Shown in pieces: positions 12,726-27,700 of a stretch of 64,000 bases of DNA. Position 1 is the first letter of the stretch; each line of letters opens with the position of its first letter. Location of the stretch: positions 100,510,164 through 100,574,163 of the forward strand of contig CM067370.1 in the NCBI GenBank assembly GCA_034401795.1, given 5' to 3'. The notes beneath the pieces were generated by a model. The model did not search any database. It was not told the DNA's origin and saw only the letters and a list, made by a program, of their open reading frames with translations. The stretch is from Chaetoderma sp. LZ-2023a (lineage: Eukaryota > Mollusca > Caudofoveata > Chaetodermatida > Chaetodermatidae). The position numbers were made by a program, and so were the translations under genes.

Positions 12726-15700
12726 GATTTTAACCTTTCTTACAGTATTTGCAGTGGGCCAGCCTCTTTTCCTGGTATCTTTATCCAGTCAATTAAGCCA
12801 GGAGGGTTGGCTGAGGAGGCAGGATTGGTTGTTGGTGACATGATTGTTGATGTTAATGGCACTCTTTTTCAGCATATTAGCCATTCAGAGGTATATTTAT
12901 ATCTAGAAATATCACCATACAATACAACCAATTTCAGCTGTAGTTGAAGATTTTATAAATGGGCATCGAAAACTCATATATATTGTGTAATACTTCGATA
13001 AGCAATATCGGTAGATTCATGGAAAAAAACCACTGTCAAGATTGAAACAGAAATTGAGCTGAACATGCACACATGTAAACTAAATGTACATTGAGAGTGT
13101 GTCAGAGAAACAATTTAATCTCTTAAAGCTTAAATTTGTTTTTTTAAATTTGTACTTTTCTCATAAAGATGATCAATTTGGAAACTTTATTACTGGAATG
13201 ACTGGCTTAGTTATCAAGCCAGTCATTTCAGCGGTAGATTTTCAAAAATGGTCTTCTTGGTCTGTAAATAGACATTTCTCAATACTACTACAGAAGCTGG
13301 TTTTGGCATTCTTGAGTGTTACTGTTAAAGAGTTATTTAATACCTAATCATTAGCTTTGGCAAATATCCGATTTATTTTCTGAAATAGTATCAAATCACA
13401 AAGTTGGGTATCAGAACAGAATACAAACTTTTCAGAGATAACTATAGAGCTATGGTGTTAAATATTTTGAATCTAATTTGCCTATGGGTTTGTGGTGCCT
13501 ATGGCAGCAACAGCCCATGGTCAAATTAGTTTCAAAATATTGAAGAAAATGTTAATTAAATTGATTAAATTAGTGAGGGAGTTAGAGTTTCATAACATTA
13601 TGATTGTAGCGTCCGATAACTAGTGATGTAATTAACCCTTTAATGGTAAAATTTCGTCAAAAAAATGTAAATATTTCTTACTGAATATCCATTTACAGGC
13701 CAAGAGAATATAATTTTTGAAAACTTTATCACTGAAATGACTGGCTCGGTTATCGAGCCAGTCATTCCAGTGGTAAATTTGCAAAAATTATATTCTCTTG
13801 GCGTGTAAATGGACATTCCACACGACCATAGCAGATGCCGGTTTTGGCCGGTATGACCATTAAAGGGTTAAAGTGATGCCAGATACATGAGTAACAGATC
13901 AGATCACAAAATTTTCACAAAATCAAAATGAGAGAAATAGTATAAGTACTCATTGGACTCCAGTTGGCGACCATGTGTCCATAAAAAAAAAGGTTCCGAC
14001 TGGGCCTGGAAAGTCATGGAATTTAATATCAAAGTTCTAGGCCTTGAATGTCATTGAAAAGTGTACTCTTGGCTGCAAAGTCATTGAAAGTCATGGAAGT
14101 AAAAACAGGAATCACTTGCGGACATGTTGTTAATAGAGCTTGGTTTTGTTTTCTCTAAGCATAGACTAAAGTATATTTATTAATAATAAAAGACTTCAAT
14201 ATTTGTAATTCACATTTATTTTGCATGCTAATATTTGTATTTCATTTTCAGGCATTGTTGGCTCTGAAGGGGACTAAGGAGCTTTTTATTACGCTTAAGA
14301 AAGGAGCTGTAAGTTGTTAATAGAGAAACTCATTTCTAGCTATACCCCATCCATGTCTATCTAAGCTCCATTTTCATTTTGTGCATGTTGGGATCGATTT
14401 ATATACTTTGAACCCTGAATTCTCACATCCCATTTTTAGGTAACTATACAGGTAAGCTGTTGAATAGTTTGAAACTAATTTGACAACAATGCCAAGTCAA
14501 ATTGGTTTCAAAATATTCAATTTAATGTTTATTAAATAGTAAACCCATCATACACTTGACAAAATTTTCAATGTTCATGATGGATCTAGATACGTCAGTT
14601 ATTATGCATTTTGATTGTGATTTAAGCCTACATGTGACGTAGTTGATTAGGATGTCATATACTTGAGTGGCAGATCAGATCCTTTCATTGTTTGTGTTTC
14701 TGCTATTTCAACATCGTTACATTAACCTAATACATGTATTTACACTCACCTATATCATGCTAGTTTAGTTGTGAAAGCATGATTTAAATCTGTCCAGAAG
14801 GCACCAGAGTAATAAAACATATTTTTGTAACACTGATTCTAGGAATATATTTTTTAGTCTATCTGATGTGTCCGTAAATGATTAACCCATTAGTGGCTAA
14901 GTTGTGTCAAGAAAATCAAAATATTTGCTTATGGGATGGCCATTTGCAGGCCAAGAGAAGACTGAAAGTTTACCACTTATAACTGGCTCGGTTACCGAGT
15001 GAGCCAGACATACCAGTGGTAAATTTTCAAAAATAGCCTTCTCTTAGCCTACAAATGAACATTCTTCCAGACCACTGCATGGGCCAGTTTTGGCCGGCTT
15101 GGTCACGAAAGGGTTAAAGAAGGGTTTAAAAATAAGAAATTTATTATACCTGCTCAATGTGCATTAAACATTGTTATTGTACCTGCACAGAAAAAAGCTA
15201 CACTGATAATATATCATATGAATCATAAATGTTGTGTACCCATGATGGCAAAGTTACCTGCATCAGCTATATGTCACCTGCATTGTGCATGTAAACAGTC
15301 CTTATTTCGAACCTCTTAACCCTTTAACACTCACATTAGCCAAAAATGGCCATAACTGAGCCAGTCATTCCAGTTTCAAAATTTGTGTTCTCTTGGTCTG
15401 CAAATTGACATTTTTTATTAAAAAATTTACATTTAAAGTGTTGTGTTAATGGGTATACTCATTAGCCAAAAAGGCTTCTGCAGTGCAATATTCATTTGCA
15501 GACCAAGAAATTACCATTTTTGAAAATTTACCAAGTACTGGAATGACTGGCTCAACCAAGCCAGTCATTCCAGTGAAAAAAGTAATAATAATAATCTCTT
15601 GGTCTGCAGATGGACATTTTCTATGAGAAAGTGTAAATTTTCCTGACCAAATTTGATTGTTAAAGTAAATATATTTTCTGATGTTGCAGGGTGCGCCTTT

Positions 15701-18700
15701 ATTTGGCAAAGCATTTGATGAATATCGGTCACAGAAAATGGATGAAGATGATAAGATGCTTTTGTTGAGGAAAATGACATCAGAGAGGCATTCCGGTCAA
15801 CAGAAGAAAGGGGACTCTAAGAGGTAATGCATAGGACCTCATAGACATACTTCTTAACATTTTAATGACCATGCCGGCCAAGACCTGCCTCTGCAATGGT
15901 ATTTTACAGGTGATGATTGGCTTGATAAGCAAGCCAGTTATTCCAATGGTAAATTTTCAAAAATAGTCTCGCCATGGAAATGGGCATTCATTTTAATTTC
16001 CTTAGAAAGCTGGACCATTGAAGGGTTGATAACTGTCCATTTTCAGACTAAGAGCAGCTAATCTTTGAAAATTTGCCACTGCAATGACTGACTCAGTTAT
16101 TGAGCTCGTCATTCCATTAGCAAATTAAAAAAAAAAAGTCTTGTGTCTGCAAATGGACATTTCTCAAGGCCACATCAGAAGCTGTTTTTGGCCGTCTTGC
16201 GTGTTAAAGGGCTAAACTAAGCTCATCACAATAATTCCTTGCAGCAGATTTTAATGTTTTCAATGCAGTCTAAATTCTATAATGCCTTAGGTTCACCATA
16301 ATATTTCTGCTCACATATAGAATACAGTTAAATCTTTATAAAACACACCCTGTTGCCCAGACAGGTGCTCTTTATAGACACACCAGGAGCTTGTTCCATT
16401 AGGAAAACTTAATAGAGCGCTCTGCTATATTAGCAGAGTAGAACCAAGTTTCTCCTATGGAACGATATGGTCTGTTAAGGAGCTCTGCTATTTCGCGAAA
16501 CATGTTATGTTTTTAATCTGTGACATAATTCCATGGGAAACAACGTCATATGTCACAGAGGCATATATTACATCATAAGCGTATCACGCAAAGGATGCTG
16601 GGATAGCGTTTTCTTAGCAAACATCATTCCGTATAGAATAGTTTTGTTACAGAGAGGTCTAACAGAGCAACTATTGAAACTCTGCACCATAAGGCTGCCT
16701 TTTTAATCTATGTCATCATCAGACTTAAAAACTCGTGCAAACAGATGGAGGTTCTTTAAAACAGTTGGGTGGGTGTGTGGCGTGGGGTGGAAGGGGTCTT
16801 AAGGAATGTAATTTTTTGGCCCAAAAACATAACCAACCGTCTGTATAAACAGTTATGAATGTTTACAATTATATTGACTATAATGGGCTTTATTCACTGT
16901 GGTTTTATTATTGCTATTGTCAGCTTTGACATGATCAGGTAAGTTTTATTATTTTTCGTGCAGATTTTTATTTGCTTTCTAAGTTATTACTGAACTCATT
17001 TGCCTTCAGGTGTAAAATTTGAACTATTATTTCACTGCATAGTTCCTATATATATTATGTTCATTTGTCGACCTTATTTCTGTATTTTATGCAGCACATC
17101 GTCATGCTTCAGAGTAATGTACCTCTTAGCTTATCATGATATCAGATTTTGTGTATAGTTTTTATTACCTAGATAAAAACTTCAACATCTTATATAAAGT
17201 TGTACATTTTTTTGTCAGATATTAAATTTGGGTTTTTTTATTCTTAAAGGCTTTTCATAAATTAATATAAGCACTGGAAATATAGAATGTTATTCGAGCG
17301 TCTGTTTTTTACAATAGTTATATTTTACTGAAAGTGTAAGGGTTTTTGGAAACACGAGGCTAGTATGCATTTTAGCACCAGGCCTGATGAAAGCTGTTCT
17401 TGACATAAAGAACAACTACTTACACCAAAACAACATTTCAAAGTGAATGCTGGTCATTGTCAGCAAACATGCTAAAGTGAACTTCCTAACAGAAATTGGT
17501 ATTAACCCTTCGGTGAAATTTTCTCAGAAAATGTCCATTTGCAGATCAATAGAATGACTGGCTCACTTAACATTTTGGTCAGCTTGAGAGTTAGATATAA
17601 AATTTGGAATGGCAATTCACGGTATGTTTCTTCTGCTTCATGTATGTACTTTATAATTTATTTCAATTTGTCTAGAAGCTAAGTTTTAATAGTTAGCTTT
17701 TTCTATCCTCTCAGTCGTATTCATGTTTAATATCTTATTGAAGTATGTTATGTAAGTGTTTTTATTTAGACATCTTTCTTACATTTCATCCTATGTAGCA
17801 TCTTTTCCAAGCCTTCGTGCATGTAAGGTTGTTGGCATTTGGGATTCACAGAAGCCTACTGATTGCGTGGTCATTGCGGACATAATATTAACAATGTTTA
17901 CCTCACAATAGCTGGAGGTCATTATGACCTCCGATCCCCACCCTCATCCCATAAAGTAAATAAATAATGTTTACTTAATGCACTATATTCTGTATTAATA
18001 TTTCCATCCAACTTAGCAAGTAAGTTATTCCTGGTGTTTGCGGTGGTGGCACAGGATCCAGTTAATATAGTCATTTAATGCTCATATGATTAGTTGTTTG
18101 GTCTGGTTCCACTATCTATAGCAGAAAATGGAATAAATTTGCTGAATATTTTATTGACTACCATCTCCCTCCTGTGTGTGTGTGCGTGCGTGCGTGCATG
18201 TGTGTGAGGGTTTTTTCAAGGTGAGTGGTGGCATAATATAGCTCAGTGGACCTTTCCAGTTTATCCTTCCATCATATGACATCATAATCAAGTATGTGAC
18301 ATGCAGGTTGATGTCATTGATTGATGATGTAGATAAGTACGTCACGAACGCATTATTGATGACGGACTAAACATGTACAAATTGTATGGCTTTCTTATTT
18401 AATAAATATGCTGTTGAATATTTTGAAACTAATTTGACTGGCCGCTGTTGCAGCAACAGCATCCAGTCAAATTAGTTTCAAAATATTCAACAGTTTACCT
18501 GTATAGTTTTCTGGAAATTGATAGTCAAAAATTGTTCAGGGATCGATCGATCCCAACACAAGCGAGGTGTGGGTAGAGCTTAGCTAGAGATGGGCGGGGC
18601 ATAACTAAAACTGGAAAGGCCAATTACATGAATTTTCTTACATTACTGGACACAATATCTCGATTTATATGAACTAGATCTTCAAACTTGGACAGGGGCT

Positions 18701-21700
18701 TGCTCACTGGGTTAAAAGTAATCACAATTTTGTTGTCAAAAGGTCAAAGGTTATATTGACCAAATCACGGCTATTTTATTGTGTATCCAAACAACAACTC
18801 AATTCTTCCAACGGAAAGAATCTTCGCCAAAATTGGTTTGAGGTTGCCTCTTACTTACTGATTCTGGGAGTCAAAAGGTTGGATGTGACCAATTTAGAAA
18901 TGGGTTGCTGCGTATAGGCGATATAGATTTCAGCACCCTCTGATCATCGTTCTTGTTTCAGTATGATTAGTACTTGCTGAAGAGGCTTTTCTTGCCAAAT
19001 GAGTTTGTTTTAAAGAGGCATGATCACAAACCTTTTAATCCACACAACATTCCATGTGTCTGCTGATTTGAAATAAACCCACATTCTTTTAATGATCATT
19101 ATTTATGCTCCATAAAGCGTAAATTTTGTCTGCTTACCATGTATGTTTAGCTGGTAACATTGTTAATATCTTGCTAGGACAATCCTGGAAGAAGAAGAGT
19201 TTCAGAAGGATGAGGAACAGAAGAAAGTACAGGAACAGTTACGACTTATGCAAGGTTAGAAATTGTTGTTGTGTATCTTTATTCATCTTTTAGTATCATC
19301 GCTGTGGTTGGCTAAGTATTTTGTAAACGATATATATTGAAAAGTCGTTGCTATTTTAGGCAGCGTCAGCTTTCCATCAGATAAAACATGAATGTAGCCC
19401 TTAAAATTCCAGTGGTTCATTCTCAAAGACAGGAAAGCTGTTGACTATGTTGAAGCTAATTTAACTAGAACCTGTTGCTGCCATAGGCAGCAACAGCTCC
19501 CAGTCAAATTAGTTTCAAAATATTCAGACAGGATATTCCTGACATTAGAATGAATTGGTAGTCTCTGTTCTGTGAGGGTGAACTTATTCCAAATGTATAC
19601 AAATTAGGTGTTCTAAGTCAGTAATGAAGATGTTATTAAGGCTGTGTTCTCACTAGAGACTTAACCAGTGTAACGCAATACTGAGGTATGGCGCTATTCC
19701 TGATTAACTCTCCAGTGAGAACACGAGGTTAGACTGGGGTTGCCATGAAACAGTTACGTTAATTTGATGTAGTTAATATCGGCCGCTTACAAAGCGTAGT
19801 TAAGATGTACACTAGGATACTAAAGTATGGTGTAAATGTGAAATTACTATTCTGATTGGTCTGTTTTCTATTTTGCGATGGCATAAGTTACATGTACACA
19901 CCGTGATGTAATCAGCCCCTGATCATGATTATTTCCTGCCTAAAATGACCATCTTTTATTAATAATAAAATCTATATTTGCCAGAGCGTGAGATTATTGA
20001 GTCGCAGTTAAAGAGGCAGGCCATGAGAGAGCTCGAACTAAACAAGCATCTGGAGGAACAAGAGAGACGTGAACGAGATGAGGCGCGTCTGAGACACAAC
20101 AGAGGTGAGGCAACAGGGGAATGCGTCACTCAGCTATCTGACGTCATGATCAAATACGTCACATTTTAGCCCATGTCACAATCAAAATAACGTACCTTCA
20201 CGAAAGTCGAAGAAATTTCTGTCGCTATTGTCTTCCTTTGACTAATTTACAATTTCATAAACATAAGCTGTTGAATATTTTGAGACTAATTTCAGCGGGA
20301 TTGCCCATAATAAAATAAGTTTCAAAATATTCAACAACTTATCTGTATTGTTAGCTTAATATTTAGGTTCGGGGACTTCCGGCTTGGCGTGGCTTAACTA
20401 GAAACTGGTGGTGCAAAGCTAGATATGGATCCATCTTTTCATGAACCTGATCCATCAATCCTGTGCACTTTTATTTTCCAGTTAATGAGTAGCAGACAGT
20501 AGACTTTGACTGAAAGTTATGTTGTTGGTAGCTTATGTAGTAATAACCTAGTAAATTTGGTTTTTTTAGACATTTAATGTTTAACCTGGCGAAAATTAGA
20601 CACCAGTGGTATTGACAAATGTCCACTTACAGGCCATGAGAAGACTATTTTTAAAATTTTACAACTGGAATTACTGGCTCATGGTAAATTTTCAAAAATA
20701 CTCTGCCTGCACATGAGCATTCACTAAGCAAAGATTTTAGTGTTGGACAAATCTTGACCATTTAATGGATAATATTCAGCATGTTTCAGCGCTCTCGCAT
20801 CCAGCTTTCTGGTATAATCAAAATAAAATCTTCCTATGCTTTTGTTACTCAACCTAAACTACTTCTTTCTAGTCATGAACCAGAGAGTGAGGAAGTTAGG
20901 CATTTGTGATGCTTTCAGATGTAATGCTAGTTGTCTTTCAATCTGTGCAGAACTGCAGTCACAGCAGCACAACGAGCTAGACGACAGACGAACACAACAG
21001 GAGCGCTTGAACGAGGAGATAATAAACAAAGCTAGAGAACGTGAGTTGCGTAAAAAGTTTGACCATCTGTCTCAAGCATCAACTACACCAGAGGTAAGCA
21101 CATAGCTTGAACTAGCTTATTCTATTAATGTTTAGCTGATAAAGCTTACGTGTATAATAAGTGGTTGTATGCACCAAGGCAGCCAGAGTTGCGGTAATCT
21201 TAAGTATTTGCCAGTAATCTATTCGTAAGCTCCTATGTAATCTGTTGGACAAACTGTTTGTTTTAACCCTTTAACACTCATACCAGCCAAAAATGGCTTC
21301 TACAGTAGCCTTGAGAAATGTCCATTTGCAGACCAAGAGAAAACTATTTTTTGAAAATTTACCACTAGGATGACTGGCTTCATTTTTTTTTTAATGAATT
21401 CGATAGTTAAAGGGTTAATGGCCAAGATTGTTAAAAGAAAAAGTGTTTGCTCATTGAATGTGAATGTCCAATTGTAGACCACTTGAAGTGGGCAGGGCTT
21501 AGCTTTGTGTATCGAGCCAGTCATTCCAGTTGTAAATTATCAAAAATAATAGTCTTGTCATATGAATGAACCTTTCTCAAGATGACTGCATGCACAGTTT
21601 TGGGCCAGTTTAGCTATCAAAAAATTTCTTAAATGGCAACATTTTGCTAATTTGAAGCTATGAACACATACCATGATTTTATGCATTCTTTTGCAAGCAT

Positions 21701-24700
21701 ATACTTTGCTAGGAAAACGATGTTAAATATTTTGCATTTTGGGCTCAATATTAGAAGGAAAGGATCTAGCATTCCCCCAAGTTTCATGTCATTACATCCG
21801 ATCTGATTCTTAATTGTTACAATAGAATTCCATGTGTGTACTCATTTTACATATATACATGTACATCTATGAAATAAAGGGTTAATGTTTTCTGTTTTTA
21901 GTATAATCACTGTTATCAATTGCTAACTCCAATGCACTTTTCCATTATTACTATGCACAACTTAACAAATGTCTTACTGTCCTTGTACATAGCTTAAGTC
22001 TCCCTTTAAATGAGGTATCCAAGGTAAACAACATGGCAACTATGTTACTAAGCGTGAGTGGATACTTTGGGGCTGTGGCTGATGAAGAAAATAATTAGTT
22101 TTTAACCCTTTATTAACTAAATTTGTTCAAAGAATTTAAATATTTACTTAATGAATGTCCATTTGCTGGCTAAGTAAAGACTATTTTAGAAAATTTACCA
22201 CTGGAATGACTGGCTCAGTTACTGATCCAGTCATTCCAGTGGTAAATTTTCAAAAATAGTTTTCTCTTGGCCTGCAAATGGACATTCCTCAATACCACTA
22301 CAAAGGCTGGTTTGGGCCGGCTTTGTCGTGAAATGGTTAATGGTTAAATTTCATCAAGATATTTTCTATTTTCTCATAGAAAATACAGGCCAAGAGATCG
22401 TTTATGAGTGCTCGGTTATCGAGCTAGCCATTCCAGTAATAAATTGTACAAGCGATATCTCTAAAGGGCATTGGTCAGGGTCTACTCTGGGTAGGCTTGA
22501 AAATTGACGGGTTAAAGCACATTTAGCTGTGTTTAACCCTTTAACCTTCAAGACGGCCAAAAACGTTGGCAGCGGTCTTCAGAAATGTCCATTGGCAGAA
22601 CAAGGATGACTATTTTTGCAAATAAACCACTGGAATGACTAGCTCGATAACAAAGCCAGTCATTCTAGTGATAAATTTTTTTAAATAGTCTTCGTTTGGT
22701 CTGCAGATGGACATTTTCTATGAGAAAATTCTGATTTTCTTGACAAATTTGAGGGTTAAAGGGTCAGACTTTGCTAGCCTATATAACATATCCTGAGTAT
22801 TTATAAATGAAGTTATTCTGTTTCATCTTATCTAGGCTTTGGTGTAGAAATAATTTTTCTCGGTTATTGCACATTTTCTTTCAGAGGATGAGGCATCAGT
22901 CTTCACAATCTAGTGTGGTCTTTGAAGTATCTCTTTAATAGTAATTGGGTAAATCTTATTTCACACATTAACCGTAACATTTGATCAGGTCTGGCAAATA
23001 TGAGATGGTTCACGTTTACTAATGCAGAAATATATGCATGAATGCTTTGAACAATTAAATCAAATATACTTTTTATTGAGCAGTGTTAATTGTGCAATAT
23101 CTTGCTTATTAATTTAATTTAATATTGCCAAAGTTAATATGCAGTGGTGTCATGTCAAGGATTTACTAATTGCTTATATATGTTATTCACATACTCATGG
23201 TCTATTTTGAACAGGTATTTGCATGAAAGATATTAACAAATATTGATAACCAATGTGTCATGGATGAATGTATTGTAACATATACGCATAAAGTCGTGCT
23301 CAATATTTTAACCCTTTAATTCTGAAATATGGTCAAGAAAACCACAATATTTGCTTATTGCGTGGCCATTTGCAAACCACTATTTTTGGAATTTTACCAC
23401 TGAAATGGCTGGCGTGAGTATCGAGCTAGGCATTCCAGTTGTAAATTTTCAAAAATAGTCTTGGTCTGAAATTGGATATATTTCAAGACCACTACAGAGG
23501 TCAGTTTTGGCCGGCTTTTCCATTAAAGGCTTACATAATATTTTATTCTTGTTACTGCGGCAAAATCTTTTATTAAAGATGTTTTCAAAATGTTCAGCAA
23601 GAGACATTCATAGCTCAGGAATTCCGATGGAACAAGCCTAACAATTTCAGCAATGAAATCCTTTTACCTCAGCATCAAGTAACCATGCTGAGAGAGCTGT
23701 TCAATATTCCATGTTTGCACTTGATGAGCTATACTGTTTTCAAGGCTCCTCAATAGAGAGATCCATCTCAAGCTGTAACCCACCCAGTTCAAGCTTAGCT
23801 GCGCCCACTTTATACGATTTGAAACTTTTCAAACCTGAATTCTGAGGATCTCAGTTTTAAGGTGACTATACAGGTAAGCTATTGGATATTTTTAATTTAA
23901 CTTGACTGGGAACTGTTGCTGCCTATAGTGACAACAGCTTCCAGTTAAATTAATTTCAAAATATTCAACAGAATTTTGATTAAATTGTAAATTTACCAAA
24001 GACATGCAATTTATACACTTTTGTGATAGACCTTTCGACTTATGGACCTGATTGTTATTAGCTCACCTGGCCAGAATGGCCCAGTGAGCTTATGCCATGG
24101 CGACCGTCCGGCGTCCGTCCGTCCGTCCATCTGTCCGTCCGTCTGTCAACTTTTTCCTTTAAACGACTTCTCAAGAACCACTAGGCCGATATAAGTTATC
24201 TTTGGCAGGAAGTATCCTTAGGGCATAGGGATCCAAGTTTGTTCAAACGAAGCCGATCAGCCAATTTGGGTTTCGGCCGATTTTAGGAAATGTCTTTGAA
24301 AATCTTCTTCTCCGAAACGGCTTGGTGGATCGAAGCAAATCCCATGAAATATGATCTAGGGCAAGAGCTGAACCAAGTTTGTTCAAGGGAACTTGATTGG
24401 CCAAATGGTTCAGCGGCCATTTTGGTTGACATAGTTTTAGCGAAAACGACTTCTTCTCCAGAACCGCTAAAGGGATCAGGCCGAAATTTGGCAGATATGA
24501 TTAGGGACTAAAGGCCATTAAAGTTTGTTCAAGGGAAGTTAATCCATCAAAAAACATGGTGCAGTCGGCCAATCAAAATACAGCATGTTTGGCGGCCATA
24601 TTGGATTTTTTTATTTGATGGATTTTGAGGCTGAAATTGGTTTTATATAGGTTTTTTGGGTATTCTGATCACAAATTTGCAATTTTCAAAGCTGTCGGAT

Positions 24701-27700
24701 AAACAGTTTGGTGGCTATCTTGGATCATTTTCCCGCCAAAAGCTCCCATACTAAAGCAATGGGAAATTTAAAATGTCTACTTTTCGAGAACTTATGGGAC
24801 GATTTCAATTATATTTGGCAGGGAGCATCCTTAGATTGTAGAGATTCAAATTTGTTCAAACGAAGCCGATCGGCCAATTTGGCCGGTGGCCATCTTGATT
24901 TTTGGCCGATTTTTTTAAATGTCTTTAAAAAGTCTCCGAAACCGCTTGGTGGATTGAAACAAACCCCATGAAATATGATCTAGGGCAAGAGCTGAACCAA
25001 GTTTGTTCAAGGGAGCTTGATTGGTCAAATGGTTCGGCGGCCATTTTGGTTGACCTAGTTTTAGCTAAAACAGCTCCAGAACCGCTGAAGGGATCGAAAT
25101 TTGGCAGATCTAATTAGGGATTAAGGGCCATTAAAGTTTATTCAAGGGGAGTTGATCCATTAAAAAAACATGGCCGCAGTGGGACAATCAAAATACAGCA
25201 TGTTTGGCGGCCATTTTAGATTTGTTTATTTGATGGATTTTGAAGCAAAAATTTGTTTAGTACAGGGTTATGAGTATGCTGATTTCAACCATGCCATTTC
25301 TGAATCTATCAGATAAACGGCTTGGCGGCATTTAGTACAGGTGGTCTTTATAGCATGTTTAACTGCATTCTAAAACCCTTGTAATCATTTGACAGAGTGA
25401 CCAAACTCACTTAGCAGCAGTTGTTCACTAGTTCAAAATAATAATTTGACTGAATGTCATTGCTGCCTTAGAATGCAACAACTTTCTGTCAAATAAATAT
25501 CAAAATATTCAGTCATATATGTCAGCATACACAATACATATCTTAGATATTTAGCCAGCATAGGGAAACATTGTATCTTGTAATTTAAAACCACAACTCT
25601 AATTCTCAGGATTGGAATGAAATTAATACCCTGTGAGGTAGTGAGCTGATGAAGTGTACCATATTCACATACGGATTCTAAAAGATTTATTTAATTAATT
25701 CATCATTAACCCTTTAACACTCATATCAGCCAAAAACGGCTTCTGCAGTGGTCGTGAGAAATGGCCATTTGCAGACTAAAAGAAGACGGTTTTGGAAAAT
25801 TTACCACTGGTGATAAATTTTCAAAAATAGTCTTCTCTTGGTCTGCAAGTGGACATTTTCTTTGAGAAAATCTAAATTGTCTTGAATAAATTTGAGAGTT
25901 AAAGGGTTAAAGCCAATTAATTCTAGCAATGAATTTAGTTGAGTATTGCGTTATTCACAAGTTTTGTTGGATAGCATGTAGCATGGTGACGGACATTTTG
26001 AAAATGGTTTTGCTGATGATGTCTGTTACTGTCAAGTGCAGCAACAGTTTTCAGCATGACTATTCAACCCTTGTCACACCAATGTCTAGAGATTAATTGT
26101 TACAAAGCCAGTATTAGAAAGGCTGGTGTACAGTTTGTAAACACCATTGCTGAAGACCATTGCTGTCATAGACAGTGCTGTTGCTGTTATACAATTGACA
26201 GCAACAGCTTACACAACAGCTGTTAAGCAACAGCTTAGCGCATTATTTCCAGTTAAATACATTAATAAGATTCGCTTCTTATCAATTTATTATTATTAGC
26301 TCACCTGGCTATCGATATCAGAGGACACAATATCTTACCTATTTTGCTAGCTTAGGAAAATGGTTAACCCTTTAGCCATCATATCAGTCAAAAACGGCTT
26401 GCCATTTGCAGACCAAATGAAGACTATTTTTGAAAATTTTACCATTGGAATGACAGACTCTTTTTTAATGAGCCAGTCATTCCAGTGGTGAATTTTCAAA
26501 AATAGTCTTGGTCTGCAAATAGACATTTTGTATGAGAAAATTGAACTTTTCTTAAATTCAATGGCTAAATGGTTAATTAATGTGCAATTGGAGTTTTATT
26601 TCCACCATCCATTGACATATGACAGCTTTTATTACCATAATAGATAAAAACTAAATTAACAGGTTAACCTTTTCCCTGCAACTGCTGCCTAAATATTTAA
26701 GATATGTATTGTGTACTCTGATACCTATACTGTTAAAATATTTTGAAATGTATTTGATTCATTGAAAGTTGTTGCTGCCTAAGTCAGCTATGACTAAGTC
26801 AAATTATTTTTAAAATAAACTGCAGCATCGCGAACTTGGCCATTCAGCAAGATGTACACGTGTTAAAAGGATGGTTTGGAATATACTCAGTTGAACCTGC
26901 TATAAAGACCATCTGTATTAACCCTTTTTAAATTAGTTTAACGGAAAGCCAATGTTGCCTACGGTACAACGGCTTCGCGTCAAATTAATTTCAAAATATT
27001 CAACAAAATAAGTTTTATATCATAAAGAATATACTTTTTCCGGGATTTATGGGTGAAAGGGTTAAGAGACCACCTGCCTTAAAGACTATTTTCTTCATTT
27101 GCTAAATGCAATTAAGCAATGTATTTGAAACTTTATTAGCCCTTTAATGGTCAAACCAGCGAAAACCTGCCTCTGCAGTGGCCTTGAAGAATGTCGATTT
27201 GCAGGCCAGCATGAGTATTTTTGAAAATTTATCGAGCCAGTCATTCCAGTGATACATTTTCAAAATGCTCGATATCTTGGCCTGCAAATAGACATAACCT
27301 GAAATTTTTGTTTTACTGAAAGTTCATGACCATTAAAGGGTTAAGAAACCGGTTACCATAAGAGGCTGTCTTCTGATTCTCACTTGAGGGGTGTCTTAAT
27401 ACAAGTTTGACTGCATGTCATCAATTTCTGTTGTTAGTACTGATGTCTTCTATTTTTGCTTAAATATTGTTCAAAAGAACCTTTGCAAATTAACCATTTG
27501 ACTGAAAGTCATTGGAAGTGGCACTGATTGATGTAAAACTCCATAACGATTAGTTGAGTTCTAAATGTTCCAGGTGAGCGACACAGGCCCCTTGGGCCTC
27601 TTGTTTTCATTACGATGTCCGCCAAAATGTGACATTTGATTATGAATTGGATAATTGTGTGACAGATAGGATCCCTCCATTTGTGCCTGATCCAGCCACA

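Noticed and set aside
12630..12745. Poly-leucine open frame before the PDZ2 exon
   Set aside because: It is the translation of an (ACT)n microsatellite plus the intron end; the true exon starts after TTACAG at 12746.
18230..18250. tRNA gene suggested by TAGCTCAGTGG
   Set aside because: No cloverleaf or second promoter box; the text is the border of a family B element.
24290..24971. Two paralogous small proteins (73 and 87 codons)
   Set aside because: They fall on corresponding parts of a tandemly duplicated family D unit and show no domain or coding bias visible by eye.
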